From Paraburkholderia nodosa (GTDB lineage Bacteria; Pseudomonadota; Gammaproteobacteria; Burkholderiales; Burkholderiaceae): a DNA stretch of 64,000 nucleotides. Location of the stretch: NCBI RefSeq assembly GCF_001718195.1, contig NZ_MCNV01000009.1:1-64000 (forward strand), in the 5' to 3' direction. Made by a program: the position numbers and the translations under genes. Positions 53,240 to 64,000 of the stretch are shown here, in pieces. Each line of letters starts with the position of its first letter. The first letter of the stretch is position 1. The notes under the pieces were generated by a model. The model made no database searches. It saw only the letters and a list, made by a program, of their open reading frames with translations, and was not told the origin of the DNA.

Positions 53240-53571
53240 GCGTCGTCTGCGGCGGTGCGCCTCACGAGCGGCGCACCGAGCAGACGCAAGAGGCGCTGGA
53301 GCCGCCGGGTTCCGATGCCTCGCCCGCTGGCCGGCTCAAGCCGGCCATGCGCATTTTGGGACAGCGGCGTCCACGACCCCGCCGTTCACCGTTGCGCCAC
53401 CCGGCGTTCGCGCGGCGTCCCGCCCCGGCCGCACCGCGCTTTCGGCGCTGGGCCGCGGCCCAGCTCGTGAATTTCGTGATAATTTGCAACTGATGCAGCC
53501 CCGCAGGCGCGGGACTTGCCGCGCAGCGCGCCGGACTCTCCGGCGCTGCGCCTTACTGTAGAAAAGATCAG
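53240..53571 (+). other. Intergenic region bamB-der with a long hairpin
   Basis: A 332-bp gap. A two-part stem lies just after bamB: 53244-53250 with 53280-53286 (7 bp) and 53253-53261 with 53270-53278 (9 bp). It lacks a T tract. The rest is GC-rich and holds no open frame I believe in. Confidence 0.6.
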
Positions 53572-54909
53572 ATGAAACCCGTAATCGCCCTCGTTGGGCG
53601 CCCCAATGTGGGGAAATCCACGCTGTTCAACCGGCTCACGCGCTCGCGCGATGCGCTGGTGGCCGACCTGCCCGGCCTCACGCGCGACCGTCACTACGGT
53701 GAAGGGCGCACGGGCGATCGCCCGTATCTCGTGGTCGATACCGGCGGCTTCGAGCCTGTCGCGAAGGACGGCATCCTGCACGAGATGGCGCGCCAGACGC
53801 GCCAGGCCGTGGAAGAGGCCGATATCGTCGTGTTCATCTGCGACGGCCGCAATGGCCTCGCGCCGCAGGACAAGCACATCGCCGACTACCTGCGCAAGAC
53901 CGGCCGGCCGATCTTCCTCGTCGTCAACAAGGCCGAAGGCATGAAGTACAGCGCTGTGGCCGCCGACTTCTACGAACTCGGTCTCGGCGACCCGCGCGCG
54001 ATTTCCGCGGCGCACGGCGACGGCGTGACGGAAATGATCAATGAGGCGCTCGAAAAAGCGTACGCCGACCAGCCCGAGGAGAGCGAAGAGGACGCCGCGA
54101 AGCACGGCGTCAAAATCGCGATTGTCGGCCGCCCGAACGTGGGCAAGTCGACGCTCGTCAACACGCTGATCGGCGAAGACCGCGTAATCGCGTTCGACAT
54201 GCCGGGCACGACGCGCGATTCGATCTATGTGGACTTCGAGCGCAACGGCAAGAAGTACACGCTGATCGACACGGCGGGTCTACGCCGCCGCGGCAAGGTG
54301 TTCGAAGCGATCGAAAAGTTCTCGGTGGTGAAGACGCTGCAGTCGATCGCCGATGCCAACGTGGTGATTCTGCTGCTCGATGCGCAGCAGGAAATCTCGG
54401 ACCAGGACGCGCATATCGCGGGCTTCGTGGTGGAACAGGGCCGCGCGCTCGTGGTGGGCGTGAACAAGTGGGACGGCATGGACGACCACGCGCGCGAGCG
54501 CACCAAGCACCACCTTCAGCGCAAGCTGAAGTTCCTCGACTTCGCGGAAATGCGCTTCATCTCGGCGACTGAAAAGTTCGGCATCGGCCCGCTGATGCGC
54601 TCGGTAGACGACGCGTACGGCGCCGCCATGGCGAAACTGCCGACGCCGAAGCTCACGCGCGCACTCATCGAAGCTGTGGAGTTCCAGCAGCCGCGCCGCC
54701 GCGGCCCGGTGCGTCCGAAGCTGCGCTACGCGCACCAAGGGGGACAGAACCCGCCCATCATCGTCATTCACGGCAACGCACTCGACGCCGTGACGGAGAC
54801 CTACAAGCGCTATCTGGAGAACCGCTTCCGGGAAACTTTCTCGCTCACCGGCACTCCATTGCGCATAGAGTTTCGCTCCTCGACGAATCCCTATACAGAG
54901 AAAAACTAG
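53572..54909 (+). CDS. der: Ribosome biogenesis GTPase Der (EngA)
   Basis: A 445-residue double GTPase needed for 50S maturation. The first G domain has GRPNVGKST (residues 8-16), DTGG and NKAEG. The second has GRPNVGKST (near 185), [10 protein letters not shown] and NKWDG. A KH-like C-terminal domain follows (about 355-445). Both P-loops are intact. Confidence 0.97.
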   Translation: MKPVIALVGRPNVGKSTLFNRLTRSRDALVADLPGLTRDRHYGEGRTGDRPYLVVDTGGFEPVAKDGILHEMARQTRQAVEEADIVVFICDGRNGLAPQDKHIADYLRKTGRPIFLVVNKAEGMKYSAVAADFYELGLGDPRAISAAHGDGVTEMINEALEKAYADQPEESEEDAAKHGVKIAIVGRPNVGKSTLVNTLIGEDRVIAFDMPGTTRDSIYVDFERNGKKYTLIDTAGLRRRGKVFEAIEKFSVVKTLQSIADANVVILLLDAQQEISDQDAHIAGFVVEQGRALVVGVNKWDGMDDHARERTKHHLQRKLKFLDFAEMRFISATEKFGIGPLMRSVDDAYGAAMAKLPTPKLTRALIEAVEFQQPRRRGPVRPKLRYAHQGGQNPPIIVIHGNALDAVTETYKRYLENRFRETFSLTGTPLRIEFRSSTNPYTEKN

Positions 54910-55071
54910 GCTGTTGCTGAATAGCGTTCGCTACCCCGCAAAGGCCTCCTGGCCGAACCGCCAGGAACCGCGCGGGGGAACGAGAATCGGCTATAGTGTA
55001 GCGATTGGTGGTGGATTTCTTTTTCTTCATCCCAATATAAGTTAAACCTGCAAAAAAATACGGAGTTTGCT

Positions 55072-55308
55072 ATGAGCAACAAAGGGCAATTGTTACAAGA
55101 CCCGTTTCTGAACGCGCTGCGCAAGGAGCACGTGCCTGTTTCGATCTATCTGGTCAACGGCATCAAGCTTCAAGGGAACATCGAATCGTTCGACCAGTAC
55201 GTCGTGTTGCTCCGTAATACGGTTACGCAAATGGTTTACAAGCACGCCATCTCCACGGTGGTTCCGGCCCGTCCGGTGAACTTCCACCCGGATACGGAAG
55301 CGTCCTGA
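55072..55308 (+). CDS. hfq: RNA chaperone Hfq
   Basis: A 78-residue Sm-like protein that pairs small RNAs with mRNAs. The Sm1 motif ([25 protein letters not shown]) and Sm2 motif with YKHAIS are complete. The C-terminal tail is short ([10 protein letters not shown]), unlike the long E. coli tail. The gene is followed by hflX, the conserved hfq-hflX-hflK-hflC order. Confidence 0.98.
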   Translation: MSNKGQLLQDPFLNALRKEHVPVSIYLVNGIKLQGNIESFDQYVVLLRNTVTQMVYKHAISTVVPARPVNFHPDTEAS

Positions 55309-55367
55309 CCCATGACGCGGCCGGCCCGGGGCGCCTCGCAGGCTGCTCTGGTCCGGCCGCTTTCATT

Positions 55368-56552
55368 TTGACATCCTCTAATTTGATCAACGCCGCACTC
55401 GTCGGCATCGACTTCGGCAAGACCGAGTTCGAAGCCAGTCTCGAAGAACTCAGCCTGCTCGCCAAAAGCGCGGGCGCCACTCCCGCTGTCACGCTCACCG
55501 GGCGACGCTCCAGCCCCGACGCCGCCATGTTCATCGGCAGCGGCAAGGCCGAGGAACTGCGTCTCGCCTGTGAGGCGAACGACATCGAAATCGTCATCTT
55601 CAATCACGCGCTGTCGCCCGCCCAGCAACGTAATCTGGAGCGCGCGCTCAATCGCCGCGTGGTCGATCGCACGAGCCTCATTCTAGATATCTTCGCCCAG
55701 CGCGCCCGCAGCCACGAAGGCAAGCTGCAGGTCGAACTCGCGCAGCTGCAATACCTCGCCACGCGCCTCGTGCGCGCCTGGACTCACCTCGAGCGCCAGA
55801 AGGGCGGTATCGGCCTGCGCGGTCCGGGTGAAACGCAGCTCGAAACCGACCGCCGGCTCATCGGCGAACGCATCAAGATGCTGCAAGGCAAGCTTGCGAA
55901 GCTGCGTCGCCAGCACGGCACGCAGCGGCGTCAGCGCGAGCGCAACCGCACGATGTCGGTGTCGCTCGTAGGCTATACGAACGCGGGCAAGTCCACGCTC
56001 TTCAATGCGCTCACGAAGGCGCAGGCCTACGCCGCCGACCAGCTGTTCGCGACGCTCGACACGACTTCGCGGCGCGTCTGGCTCGGCGACGCAGTGGGGC
56101 AGATCGTGCTGTCCGATACGGTCGGGTTCATCCGCGAACTGCCTCACCAGCTCGTCGCCGCGTTTCGCGCGACGCTGCAGGAAACGGTGCAGGCCGATCT
56201 GCTTCTGCACGTGGTGGACGCGTCGAGCGCCGTGCGCCTCGATCAGATCGATCAGGTGAACGGCGTGCTGCACGATATCGGCGCGGACACGATCCGTCAG
56301 GTGCTGGTCTTCAACAAGATCGACGCCGTGCCGGAACTGGCGGCCCGCGGCGGAACGGTCGAGCGTGATGAATATGGTAATATTTCGCGCGTCTTTTTGA
56401 GCGCCCGCACAGGTGTCGGACTGGATGCGCTGCGCTCCGTCATCGCCGAAATCGCGACTGCCGAGCCGCTTGCCGATGCGCCGCAGTCCCTGGCCGCAGA
56501 CTGGAGCGCGGTACAGGAAGAACCTCACTGGGAACCTGAACACGAGCGCTGA
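55368..56552 (+). CDS. hflX: GTPase HflX
   Basis: A 394-residue ribosome-splitting GTPase. The N-terminal HflX domain includes SARGRRSSPDAAMFIGSGK-type sequence and FNHALSPAQQRNLER. A coiled coil precedes GTP-binding motifs GYTNAGKSTLFN (G1), DTVGFIRELPHQL (G3) and NKID (G4). No ATG fits; the start is TTG 55368 or TTG 55383, 60 to 75 bp after hfq. It is likely in the hfq transcript. Confidence 0.93.
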   Translation: MTSSNLINAALVGIDFGKTEFEASLEELSLLAKSAGATPAVTLTGRRSSPDAAMFIGSGKAEELRLACEANDIEIVIFNHALSPAQQRNLERALNRRVVDRTSLILDIFAQRARSHEGKLQVELAQLQYLATRLVRAWTHLERQKGGIGLRGPGETQLETDRRLIGERIKMLQGKLAKLRRQHGTQRRQRERNRTMSVSLVGYTNAGKSTLFNALTKAQAYAADQLFATLDTTSRRVWLGDAVGQIVLSDTVGFIRELPHQLVAAFRATLQETVQADLLLHVVDASSAVRLDQIDQVNGVLHDIGADTIRQVLVFNKIDAVPELAARGGTVERDEYGNISRVFLSARTGVGLDALRSVIAEIATAEPLADAPQSLAADWSAVQEEPHWEPEHER

Positions 56553-56650
56553 GGCGCGCCCGGCACTGTCTTGCACGCAAGGCCGGCCCAGCGGCCCCGA
56601 CGGAATTCGCACGCAATTGACCCGCTGTCTACTCTGGTGAACGAACACAG

Positions 56651-58126
56651 GTGAACGATTACAACAAGCGGACTGGCTGGCAGCGCGCGCGCGCCATTTT
56701 CTCGTTGAACGACCCGCGTTGGGGTCGAGGCGACGGCAATGGCCAGCGTTCTGACGACGGGCGCCGCCCGCCGGGCAATAACGGCAACAAGGGTGGCAAC
56801 GGCGACAAGGGCGACGGTCCGCCGGATCTCGACGAAATGTGGCGCGACTTCAACCGCCGCGTGTCCGCTTTCTTCGGCCGCAAGGGCAAGGGCCCGGGCG
56901 GCTTCGGACCGCGCCCGGACAATGGTCATGGCGCGCGCATCGGCGTGGGTATCGTTCTCGGCGTGCTCATTGCGATCTACCTGGGCAGCGGCGTCTTCGT
57001 CGTGCAGGAAGGCCAGGCCGGCGTCGTGCTGCAGTTCGGCCAGTATCGCCACACGGTTGGCCAGGGCGTCCACTGGCGTATGCCGTATCCGTTCCAGACT
57101 CACGAAATCGTCAATGTCGGGCAGATCCGCACCGTCGAGATCGGCCGCAGCAACCTCGTGCGTCCGGCAAACGTGAAGGACGCTGCAGTCATCACGCATG
57201 ACGGCGACATTCTCAACGTGCGCCTGACCGTGCAGTACCAGGTCAAGCAGCCGACCGACTATCTGTTCCGCAGCGTCGATCCCGACCTCACCGTGACGCA
57301 GGCTGCTCAGGCGGCGGTGCGCACCGTGGTTGGCGCGCGCAGCACGAACGACATGCTGTACGCGGACCGCGAGCCGATTCGCGCCCAGCTTGCCGATACG
57401 ATCCAGCACTCGCTCGACGAGTACAAGACGGGCCTCGGCGTGACCGGCGTCGCGATCCAGAGCGTCTCGGCGCCCGATCAGGTGCAGGCCGCGCTCGACG
57501 ACGAAGCCAAGGCGCGCCAGGACCGCGACCGCGCGAAGCGCGACGCGCAGGCCTATGCCGACCAGCTCCTGCCGCGCGCGCAGGCCGAGGCGGCGCGTCT
57601 CGTCGACGACGCGAAGGCTTATAGCGAGCGCGTGGTTTCGCAGGCGCAGGGCGACGCGCAACGCTTCACGCAGGTCTACGAACAGTATGCGAAGGCGCCG
57701 GCTGTGATTCGCGAGCGCATGTATCTCGAGACGATGCAACACATCTATTCGAATGCGACGAAGGTGTTCGTCGACAGCAAGTCGGGCAACAACGTGATTT
57801 ATCTGCCGCTCGACAAGCTCGTCGATACGACGCGTCAGCGCGCCGCCGTGGCGGCGGGCGCAACGGGTGCGGCTGCGGCCTCGGGCGCCGGTGCGGCAAC
57901 GGCAGGCGCGGCTTCGGACGCCAATGCGGCTTCCGCGCCGGCAGCCGGCAGCGAGCCACAGCAGGGTGCACAGGCAGGGCCTCAACCGGGCGCCCAGCAG
58001 CAAGACGCGCAGCAGCAGGGCGCGGCTCCCGCAACTACGGCCAGCGACGCGGCAGCCGCCGCGAGCGACGCCTTCCGTTCACGCGATGCGTTCCGCTCGC
58101 GCGGCCGCGAAAGCGACGTGCAATAA
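56651..58126 (+). CDS. hflK: FtsH protease modulator HflK
   Basis: A 491-residue SPFH/band-7 membrane protein that, with HflC, cages FtsH. The N-terminal Gly/Asp/Arg-rich cytoplasmic region covers about residues 1-95. It is followed by one TM (about 98-118), the SPFH domain (about 120-290), a long helix (AKARQDRDRAKRDAQAYADQ) and an Ala/Gln-rich tail (about 405-475). The start is GTG 56651. hflC follows after 13 bp. Confidence 0.95.
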   Translation: MNDYNKRTGWQRARAIFSLNDPRWGRGDGNGQRSDDGRRPPGNNGNKGGNGDKGDGPPDLDEMWRDFNRRVSAFFGRKGKGPGGFGPRPDNGHGARIGVGIVLGVLIAIYLGSGVFVVQEGQAGVVLQFGQYRHTVGQGVHWRMPYPFQTHEIVNVGQIRTVEIGRSNLVRPANVKDAAVITHDGDILNVRLTVQYQVKQPTDYLFRSVDPDLTVTQAAQAAVRTVVGARSTNDMLYADREPIRAQLADTIQHSLDEYKTGLGVTGVAIQSVSAPDQVQAALDDEAKARQDRDRAKRDAQAYADQLLPRAQAEAARLVDDAKAYSERVVSQAQGDAQRFTQVYEQYAKAPAVIRERMYLETMQHIYSNATKVFVDSKSGNNVIYLPLDKLVDTTRQRAAVAAGATGAAAASGAGAATAGAASDANAASAPAAGSEPQQGAQAGPQPGAQQQDAQQQGAAPATTASDAAAAASDAFRSRDAFRSRGRESDVQ

Positions 58127-58139
58127 GGGGCGCGCCAAT

Positions 58140-59054
58140 ATGAACAAGATCATTGCGCTCGTCGTTGCCGTCGTGGTTGTCGTGCTGGTTGCGTCGTCGG
58201 CCGTCTTCATGGTCGATCCGCGCCACGTCGCCATCATTTCCTCGTCGGGCGGGGCCAATGCCACGCTCGCCGGTCCGGGGCTGCATGTGAAGCTGCCGCC
58301 GCCGTTCCAGACCGTCACGTTCATCGACACGCGCATTCAGGCGTTCGATGCGCCCGACGCCGACCGCTACACGACCTCGGACAAGACCGAGCTGCTCGTG
58401 AACCCGGTCGTGCGTTATCGCATTTCCGATCCAATCAAGCTCTTCGCGGCGACCAGGGGCGATGCGCAGACGCTTTCCGATCGTCTCGCCTCGCTGTCGC
58501 GCGACGCGCTTGGCGACGCGATTTCGAAAGTCACGCTCACCGAGGCGCTCGCACAGCAGGAAGCCATCGCCAGCGGCGCGCGCGACGCGCTGAGGCAAAC
58601 CGCGGCGCCGCTCGGCATCGACGTGATCGCCATCGAACTCACGCGCGTCGATTACCCGCCGGAGCTGGCGCAGACGGTCTTCAAGCGCATGAGCGCCGCA
58701 CGCGAGCAGGCTGCTGCCGAGATTCGCGAGAAGGGCGCGGCCGAAGCGCAGCAGATCAAGGACGACGCGCAGCGCAAGCAGCAGGGCGTGCTGGCCGATG
58801 CCTACGCTCAGGCGCAAGCGATCAAGGGCGAAGGTGACGGCCGGGCCGCCGCGATTGCCGCGGAGGCGTTCGGGCGCGACCCGGACTTCTACCGGTTCTA
58901 TCAGAGCATGCTCGCGTACCGCGAGAGCTTCCGGCCCGGCGACGTCATCGTGGTCGATTCGTCGAGCGACTTCTTCCGCTTCATGCGTGGTCCGAACGGC
59001 GGCGCGAATAGCGGGGATAACGCTCCCGCTTCCGCCACCCCGCGCAAACACTAG
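58140..59054 (+). CDS. hflC: FtsH protease modulator HflC
   Basis: A 304-residue partner of HflK. It has an N-terminal TM (residues 4-24, IIALVVAVVVVVLVASSAV), the SPFH domain (about 25-200) and a coiled-coil region (about 205-250). The FRFM...PNGG tail is short. ATG 58140 is chosen; the frame stays open upstream inside hflK. HflK and HflC form the periplasmic dome around FtsH. Confidence 0.95.
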   Translation: MNKIIALVVAVVVVVLVASSAVFMVDPRHVAIISSSGGANATLAGPGLHVKLPPPFQTVTFIDTRIQAFDAPDADRYTTSDKTELLVNPVVRYRISDPIKLFAATRGDAQTLSDRLASLSRDALGDAISKVTLTEALAQQEAIASGARDALRQTAAPLGIDVIAIELTRVDYPPELAQTVFKRMSAAREQAAAEIREKGAAEAQQIKDDAQRKQQGVLADAYAQAQAIKGEGDGRAAAIAAEAFGRDPDFYRFYQSMLAYRESFRPGDVIVVDSSSDFFRFMRGPNGGANSGDNAPASATPRKH

Positions 59055-59071
59055 ACAAAACGAGACACACG

Positions 59072-59090
59072 CGCCGCGCACTGCGCGGCG
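59072..59090 (+). terminator. Terminator-like hairpin after hflC
   Basis: CGCCGCGC-ACT-GCGCGGCG followed by TATTTCTT. The stem is strong (8 bp, GC only) but the T tract is interrupted. Confidence 0.5.
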
Positions 59091-59101
59091 TATTTCTTCG
59101 C

Positions 59102-59293
59102 ATGGACATAGCTGGCTCCCTCTTGCTCGCGATCGCGCTGATGCTGATTATCGAGGGCATGTTCCCGTTCGTCTTTCCGACGGCGTGGCGTGACACATTC
59201 CGTAAAATCGCGGAGCGGCCGCCGCATCACATCAGGATCGGTGGGCTCATCGTGATGGGGCTCGGCCTCGTCCTGCTGATGCTGGCGACCTGA
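59102..59293 (+). CDS. DUF2065 small membrane protein
   Basis: A 63-residue protein with two TMs (about residues 5-25 and 44-62) around a basic loop (WRDTFRKIAERPPHHIRIGG). DUF2065 genes commonly sit between hflC and hisZ or purA in proteobacteria. The function is unknown; a link to the HflKC-FtsH complex is a guess from position. Confidence 0.9.
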   Translation: MDIAGSLLLAIALMLIIEGMFPFVFPTAWRDTFRKIAERPPHHIRIGGLIVMGLGLVLLMLAT

Positions 59294-59414
59294 CGGCCTC
59301 GTGCCGCAGTCGCCCTCAGAGGCGGTGTGCGATTGGCGTTTTTGACGGATTCCGAAATATCGGGCCGCGTGGCGTTTGGCCGCGCGCGGCCCTCATTGTG
59401 GTAGGACTCAACCG

Positions 59415-60566
59415 ATGTCGACCTGGTTACTCCCCGAGAATATTGCGGACGTGCTGCCGTCCGAAGCGCGCAAGATCGAAGAGCTGCGCCGTCGCCTGCT
59501 GGACCGTTTCCGCGCCTATGGCTACGAGATGGTCATGCCGCCGTTGCTCGAGTATCTCGAGTCGCTGCTCGTGGGCAGCGGGCGCGACCTGAACCTGCGC
59601 ACGTTCAAGCTCGTCGATCAGCTCTCGGGCCGCACGCTCGGCCTGCGCGCCGACATGACGCCGCAGGTCGCGCGCATCGACGCGCACCTCCTGAACCGCC
59701 AGGGCGTGACGCGCCTGTGCTACGCCGGCAACGTGCTGCATACGCTGCCGCGCGGTCTGCACGCCACGCGCGAACAGATCCAGACCGGCGCGGAAATCTA
59801 CGGCCACGCGGGCCTCGAAGCGGACCTCGAAATCCAGCAGCTGATGCTCGATGCGCTGCGCCTCGCGGGCCTCGCGAAGGTGCGCCTCGACCTTTCGCAC
59901 GCAGGTGTGCTCGCGGCGATCTTCGAAGCGGATCCCGCTGCGGCCGCGCTTGGCGATGCTTTGTATGAAGCGCTCGCTGGCAAGGACGTGCCGCGTCTCG
60001 CGGAACTCACGCAAAACCTCGGCGCTGCCACGCGCGACGCCTTGCGAGCGCTGCCGTCGCTTTACGGCGACGAGAGCGTGATCGACGAGGCGCGCACGCG
60101 TCTGCCGGCGCTGCCGGGCATTGCTCGTGCGCTCGACGACCTCGCGTTCCTCGTGCGCGAGATCGAGGGTGCGGAGCTGATGATCGACCTTGCGGATCTC
60201 GGCGGCTACGCGTACCACAGCGGCGTGATGTTCTCGGCCTACGTGGACGGCGTGCCGAACGCCGTCGCCCGCGGCGGCCGTTACGACAAGGTGGGCGAAG
60301 TGTATGGGCGTGCCCGCGCGGCAACCGGCTTCTCACTTGATTTGCGCGAAGTGGCGCGTATTTCACCGGTCGAGGCGCGCAGCAGCGCGATCCTCGCGCC
60401 GTGGCGCCATGACGAGGCGCTGCGCAGCGCGGTCGCCGCGCTGCGCGATGCAGGCGAGGTCGTGATCCAGGCGCTGCCGGGTCACGAGCACGACATGGAC
60501 GAGTTCGCCTGCGACCGCGTGCTCGTCGAGCGCGACGGCGTCTGGGTCGTCGAAAGGCACGCCTGA
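59415..60566 (+). CDS. hisZ: ATP phosphoribosyltransferase regulatory subunit HisZ
   Basis: A 383-residue HisRS paralogue without aminoacylation activity. It forms the first histidine-biosynthesis enzyme with a short HisG. Class II core sequences are visible ([36 protein letters not shown]), but the C-terminal anticodon domain is absent. It implies a short-form hisG elsewhere. The start ATG 59415 ([12 protein letters not shown]) matches the family. Confidence 0.95.
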   Translation: MSTWLLPENIADVLPSEARKIEELRRRLLDRFRAYGYEMVMPPLLEYLESLLVGSGRDLNLRTFKLVDQLSGRTLGLRADMTPQVARIDAHLLNRQGVTRLCYAGNVLHTLPRGLHATREQIQTGAEIYGHAGLEADLEIQQLMLDALRLAGLAKVRLDLSHAGVLAAIFEADPAAAALGDALYEALAGKDVPRLAELTQNLGAATRDALRALPSLYGDESVIDEARTRLPALPGIARALDDLAFLVREIEGAELMIDLADLGGYAYHSGVMFSAYVDGVPNAVARGGRYDKVGEVYGRARAATGFSLDLREVARISPVEARSSAILAPWRHDEALRSAVAALRDAGEVVIQALPGHEHDMDEFACDRVLVERDGVWVVERHA

Positions 60567-60737
60567 TACCGCACTCGGGGCGGCCGTTCGCGCCGCCCGG
60601 CAAGCCTGCGCGCGAGCGCGCCAAAGCACGCTTCGCATCGCGCATGCCGTTGAGTGCAAAAGGAAATTCCGCGAATTTCGGGAAAAAAAGGCGGCCTTGC
60701 CGCTGAACCCAGGTAGAATACGTTTTTAACCAGCTAA

Positions 60738-62093
<1,356 letters not shown>

Positions 62094-62116
62094 GTGGTAA
62101 GAAGGCAGAAGCAAAA

Positions 62117-62686
62117 ATGATTCAAATGATGGACCCGCGCAACGACGAAAAGAACCTGTGGGTCGGCTGGGACGAGTATCACCGGCTGATCGAACTGCTC
62201 GCGCTCAAGGTGCACGAGTCGCGCTGGAAGTTCGACCAGATCCTGTGTCTCGCGCGCGGCGGTCTGCGCGTGGGCGACCAGCTCTCGCGCATCTATGACC
62301 TGCCGCTGGCAATCCTCGCGACCAGCTCGTACCGCGAAGCCGCCGGCACGGAGCAGGGCGAGCTCGACATCGCGCAGTACATCACGATGACGCGCGGCCA
62401 CCTGGAAGGCAACGTGCTGCTCGTCGACGATCTCGTCGACTCGGGTGTCACGCTCGCACGCGTGCAGGAGCACCTCAAGGAGCGCTACCCGGCTGTGACC
62501 GGCGTGCGCTCGGCGGTGCTCTGGTACAAGGGCTGCTCGAAGGTGACGCCGGACTATTTCGTCCAGCATCTGCCGACCAATCCGTGGATCCACCAGCCGT
62601 TCGAGGAATGGGATACGGTGCGCCCGCACAATCTCAGTGCGTGGATCAAGCGTGGTCTGCAGCGAGCGCAAGACGCGCAGAAGTAA
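62117..62686 (+). CDS. Phosphoribosyltransferase family protein
   Basis: A 189-residue type I PRTase. The PRPP loop is VLLVDDLVDSGVTL (about residues 95-108). The early ARGGLRVG and the hood region near the N-terminus fit a xanthine/hypoxanthine-guanine PRTase-like protein. The nucleobase is not decided by the sequence. It follows purA by 23 bp, which suggests purine salvage in one transcript. Confidence 0.88.
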   Translation: MIQMMDPRNDEKNLWVGWDEYHRLIELLALKVHESRWKFDQILCLARGGLRVGDQLSRIYDLPLAILATSSYREAAGTEQGELDIAQYITMTRGHLEGNVLLVDDLVDSGVTLARVQEHLKERYPAVTGVRSAVLWYKGCSKVTPDYFVQHLPTNPWIHQPFEEWDTVRPHNLSAWIKRGLQRAQDAQK

Positions 62687-62741
62687 AGCAGGGGTTGTGC
62701 CGCCGCCAGGGTTCCCATACCCGCGGCGGCCAGATCCAACG

Positions 62742-62769
62742 ACGGAGCCTTCATGGCTCCGTTTTTTTT
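62742..62769 (+). terminator. Terminator after the phosphoribosyltransferase gene
   Basis: ACGGAGCC-TTCAT-GGCTCCGT followed by eight T, 55 nt past the stop codon. It ends the hisZ-purA unit. Confidence 0.93.
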
Positions 62770-62947
62770 GTGCGTCGCCCACCGATTCGCCTGCGGCGGC
62801 GCAGGCGGGCAGACGGCATCTGGGGCCGGTGCTAAACTGCGCGGGGATCGGGGGATGTCGCAGTGCCGCGACGACCGCTCGGTTTCCGCCGCAGCCCGGT
62901 TTAGAATAGCGCTCGTTTTTTCCGCCTCGCAACGGATTACCGCGTAT

Positions 62948-64000
62948 ATGACAACTAGCACACACGTGGCCAAGCAGCCGCTACCTACTCTCGCCGTAGC
63001 GGCCATCGGCGTGGTGTTCGGCGACATCGGCACGAGCCCGCTGTATTCGCTGAAAGAGGCGTTCAGCCCATCGCACGGCATTCCGCTCAACGACACTTCC
63101 ATTCTCGGCGTCATTTCCCTGCTGTTCTGGGCGATCGTGATCGTCGTGAGCGTCAAATATGTCCTTTTTGTGATGCGCGCCGACAACAACGGCGAGGGCG
63201 GCGTGCTCGCGCTCATGGCGCTCGCCATGCGCTCGTTCAGCCGCAAGAGCAGGTCCGCTGCGCTGCTCACGGCCTTGGGGATCTTCGGCGCGTGCATGTT
63301 CTACGGCGACGCCGTCATCACGCCGGCGATCTCGGTCATGTCGGCGGTGGAAGGCCTGGAAATCGCCGCGCCCAAGCTCTCGCATCTGGTGCTGCCGTTC
63401 ACGATGGTGATCCTGATCCTGCTGTTCTGGATCCAGCGGCACGGCACTGCGCTGGTGGGCCGCCTGTTCGGCCCGATCATGGTGCTCTGGTTCATCACCA
63501 TCGGTGTGCTCGGCGTCTCGCGCATCGTCCAGGCGCCTGGCGTCATCGCGGCGCTCAGCCCTTATTACGCGGTCAGTTTCATGGGCGCGCACATGCTGCA
63601 GGCCTACGTGGTGCTCGGCTCGGTCGTACTGGTGCTGACCGGCGCGGAAGCGCTCTACGCCGACATGGGCCACTTCGGCGCGAAGCCGATTCGCTTTGCC
63701 TGGTACGCGCTCGTGATGCCCTCGCTCGTGGTCAACTACTTTGGGCAGGGCGCGCTGCTGATGCAGGACCATCGCGCGATCGCGAATCCATTCTTCCTGC
63801 TCGCGCCGCAATGGGCCTTGCTGCCGCTCGTCGTGCTTTCCACGGTGGCGACCGTGATCGCTTCGCAGGCCGTGATCTCCGGCGCGTATTCCCTGACGAG
63901 CCAGGCCATTCTGCTTGGCTACGTGCCGCGCATGAAAGTGCTGCACACGTCGGACCTCGCCATCGGCCAGATCTACGTGCCGGTCGTGAACTGGATGCTG
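62948..64000 (+). CDS. kup: Potassium uptake protein Kup, 5' part
   Basis: The first 351 codons of a low-affinity K+ transporter of the Kup/HAK family, cut by the window end. It starts [20 protein letters not shown] and has the signatures [35 protein letters not shown] and [20 protein letters not shown]. About eight TMs are visible. A TAGAAT -10-like box lies at 62902-62907. No stop codon occurs before the window ends. Confidence 0.95.
   Translation, partial: MTTSTHVAKQPLPTLAVAAIGVVFGDIGTSPLYSLKEAFSPSHGIPLNDTSILGVISLLFWAIVIVVSVKYVLFVMRADNNGEGGVLALMALAMRSFSRKSRSAALLTALGIFGACMFYGDAVITPAISVMSAVEGLEIAAPKLSHLVLPFTMVILILLFWIQRHGTALVGRLFGPIMVLWFITIGVLGVSRIVQAPGVIAALSPYYAVSFMGAHMLQAYVVLGSVVLVLTGAEALYADMGHFGAKPIRFAWYALVMPSLVVNYFGQGALLMQDHRAIANPFFLLAPQWALLPLVVLSTVATVIASQAVISGAYSLTSQAILLGYVPRMKVLHTSDLAIGQIYVPVVNWML

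Overview
The window is 64 kb of a high-GC, tightly packed bacterial chromosome. Gene content and order point to a betaproteobacterium of the Burkholderiaceae (Burkholderia, Paraburkholderia or Caballeronia type): E3 of a 2-oxoacid dehydrogenase next to a polyhydroxybutyrate phasin, an iscRSUA / hscBA-fdx-iscX cluster, pyrG-kdsA-eno-ftsB, hisZ-purA, and lysS-prfB-recJ beside an RpfE-like gene. The genus is inferred from recognised proteins, not from a search. I see no insertion sequence, prophage, integron, CRISPR array, tRNA or rRNA gene. Almost everything is core chromosome.

Layout. 1-3.5 kb: 3' end of lpdA, convergent phasin gene with a well-formed promoter and two flanking operator-like boxes, then a PBP7-type D,D-endopeptidase. 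3.6-7.3 kb: IclR-type regulator divergent from lutAB (lactate utilisation, no lutC here), then a 76-codon membrane-protein gene preceded by a strikingly structured 74-nt inverted repeat. 7.3-14.2 kb: tyrosine phosphatase and the ISC iron-sulfur assembly cluster, with two tandem IscR boxes in front and a terminator between iscA and hscB. 14.2-21.1 kb (minus strand): glycine-zipper envelope protein, lysS, prfB with its programmed frameshift, recJ and an RpfE-like protein. 21.4-32.6 kb (plus): a single lipoprotein-release permease with its ATPase, a TatD-type hydrolase, comEC, an alpha/beta hydrolase, pyrG-kdsA, eno, ftsB. 32.6-34.8 kb (minus): small envelope protein, Hsp33, gamma-carbonic-anhydrase-like protein. 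34.9-44.2 kb (plus): DUF455 ferritin-like protein, hydrolase, PHP phosphatase, YciO-like protein, site-2 protease, trpS, methyltransferase, dapA, bamC, MBL hydrolase. 44.3-45.0 kb (minus): Bax-inhibitor-1 family protein. 45.3-64 kb (plus): ndk, rlmN, rodZ, ispG, hisS, yfgM-like, bamB, der, hfq, hflX, hflK, hflC, DUF2065, hisZ, purA, a phosphoribosyltransferase and the first 351 codons of kup.

How they fit together. Several neighbourhoods share a theme: Fe-S assembly (isc) with many probable Fe-S clients in the same window (LutA, LutB, RlmN, IspG, and a TrpRS with a four-cysteine motif); envelope biogenesis (lolCD, bamB, bamC, kdsA, rodZ, ftsB, site-2 protease); membrane and RNA quality control (hfq, hflX, hflKC, yfgM). 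No new multi-gene system was found. The least explained element is the structured leader at 6934-7007 in front of the small membrane-protein gene.
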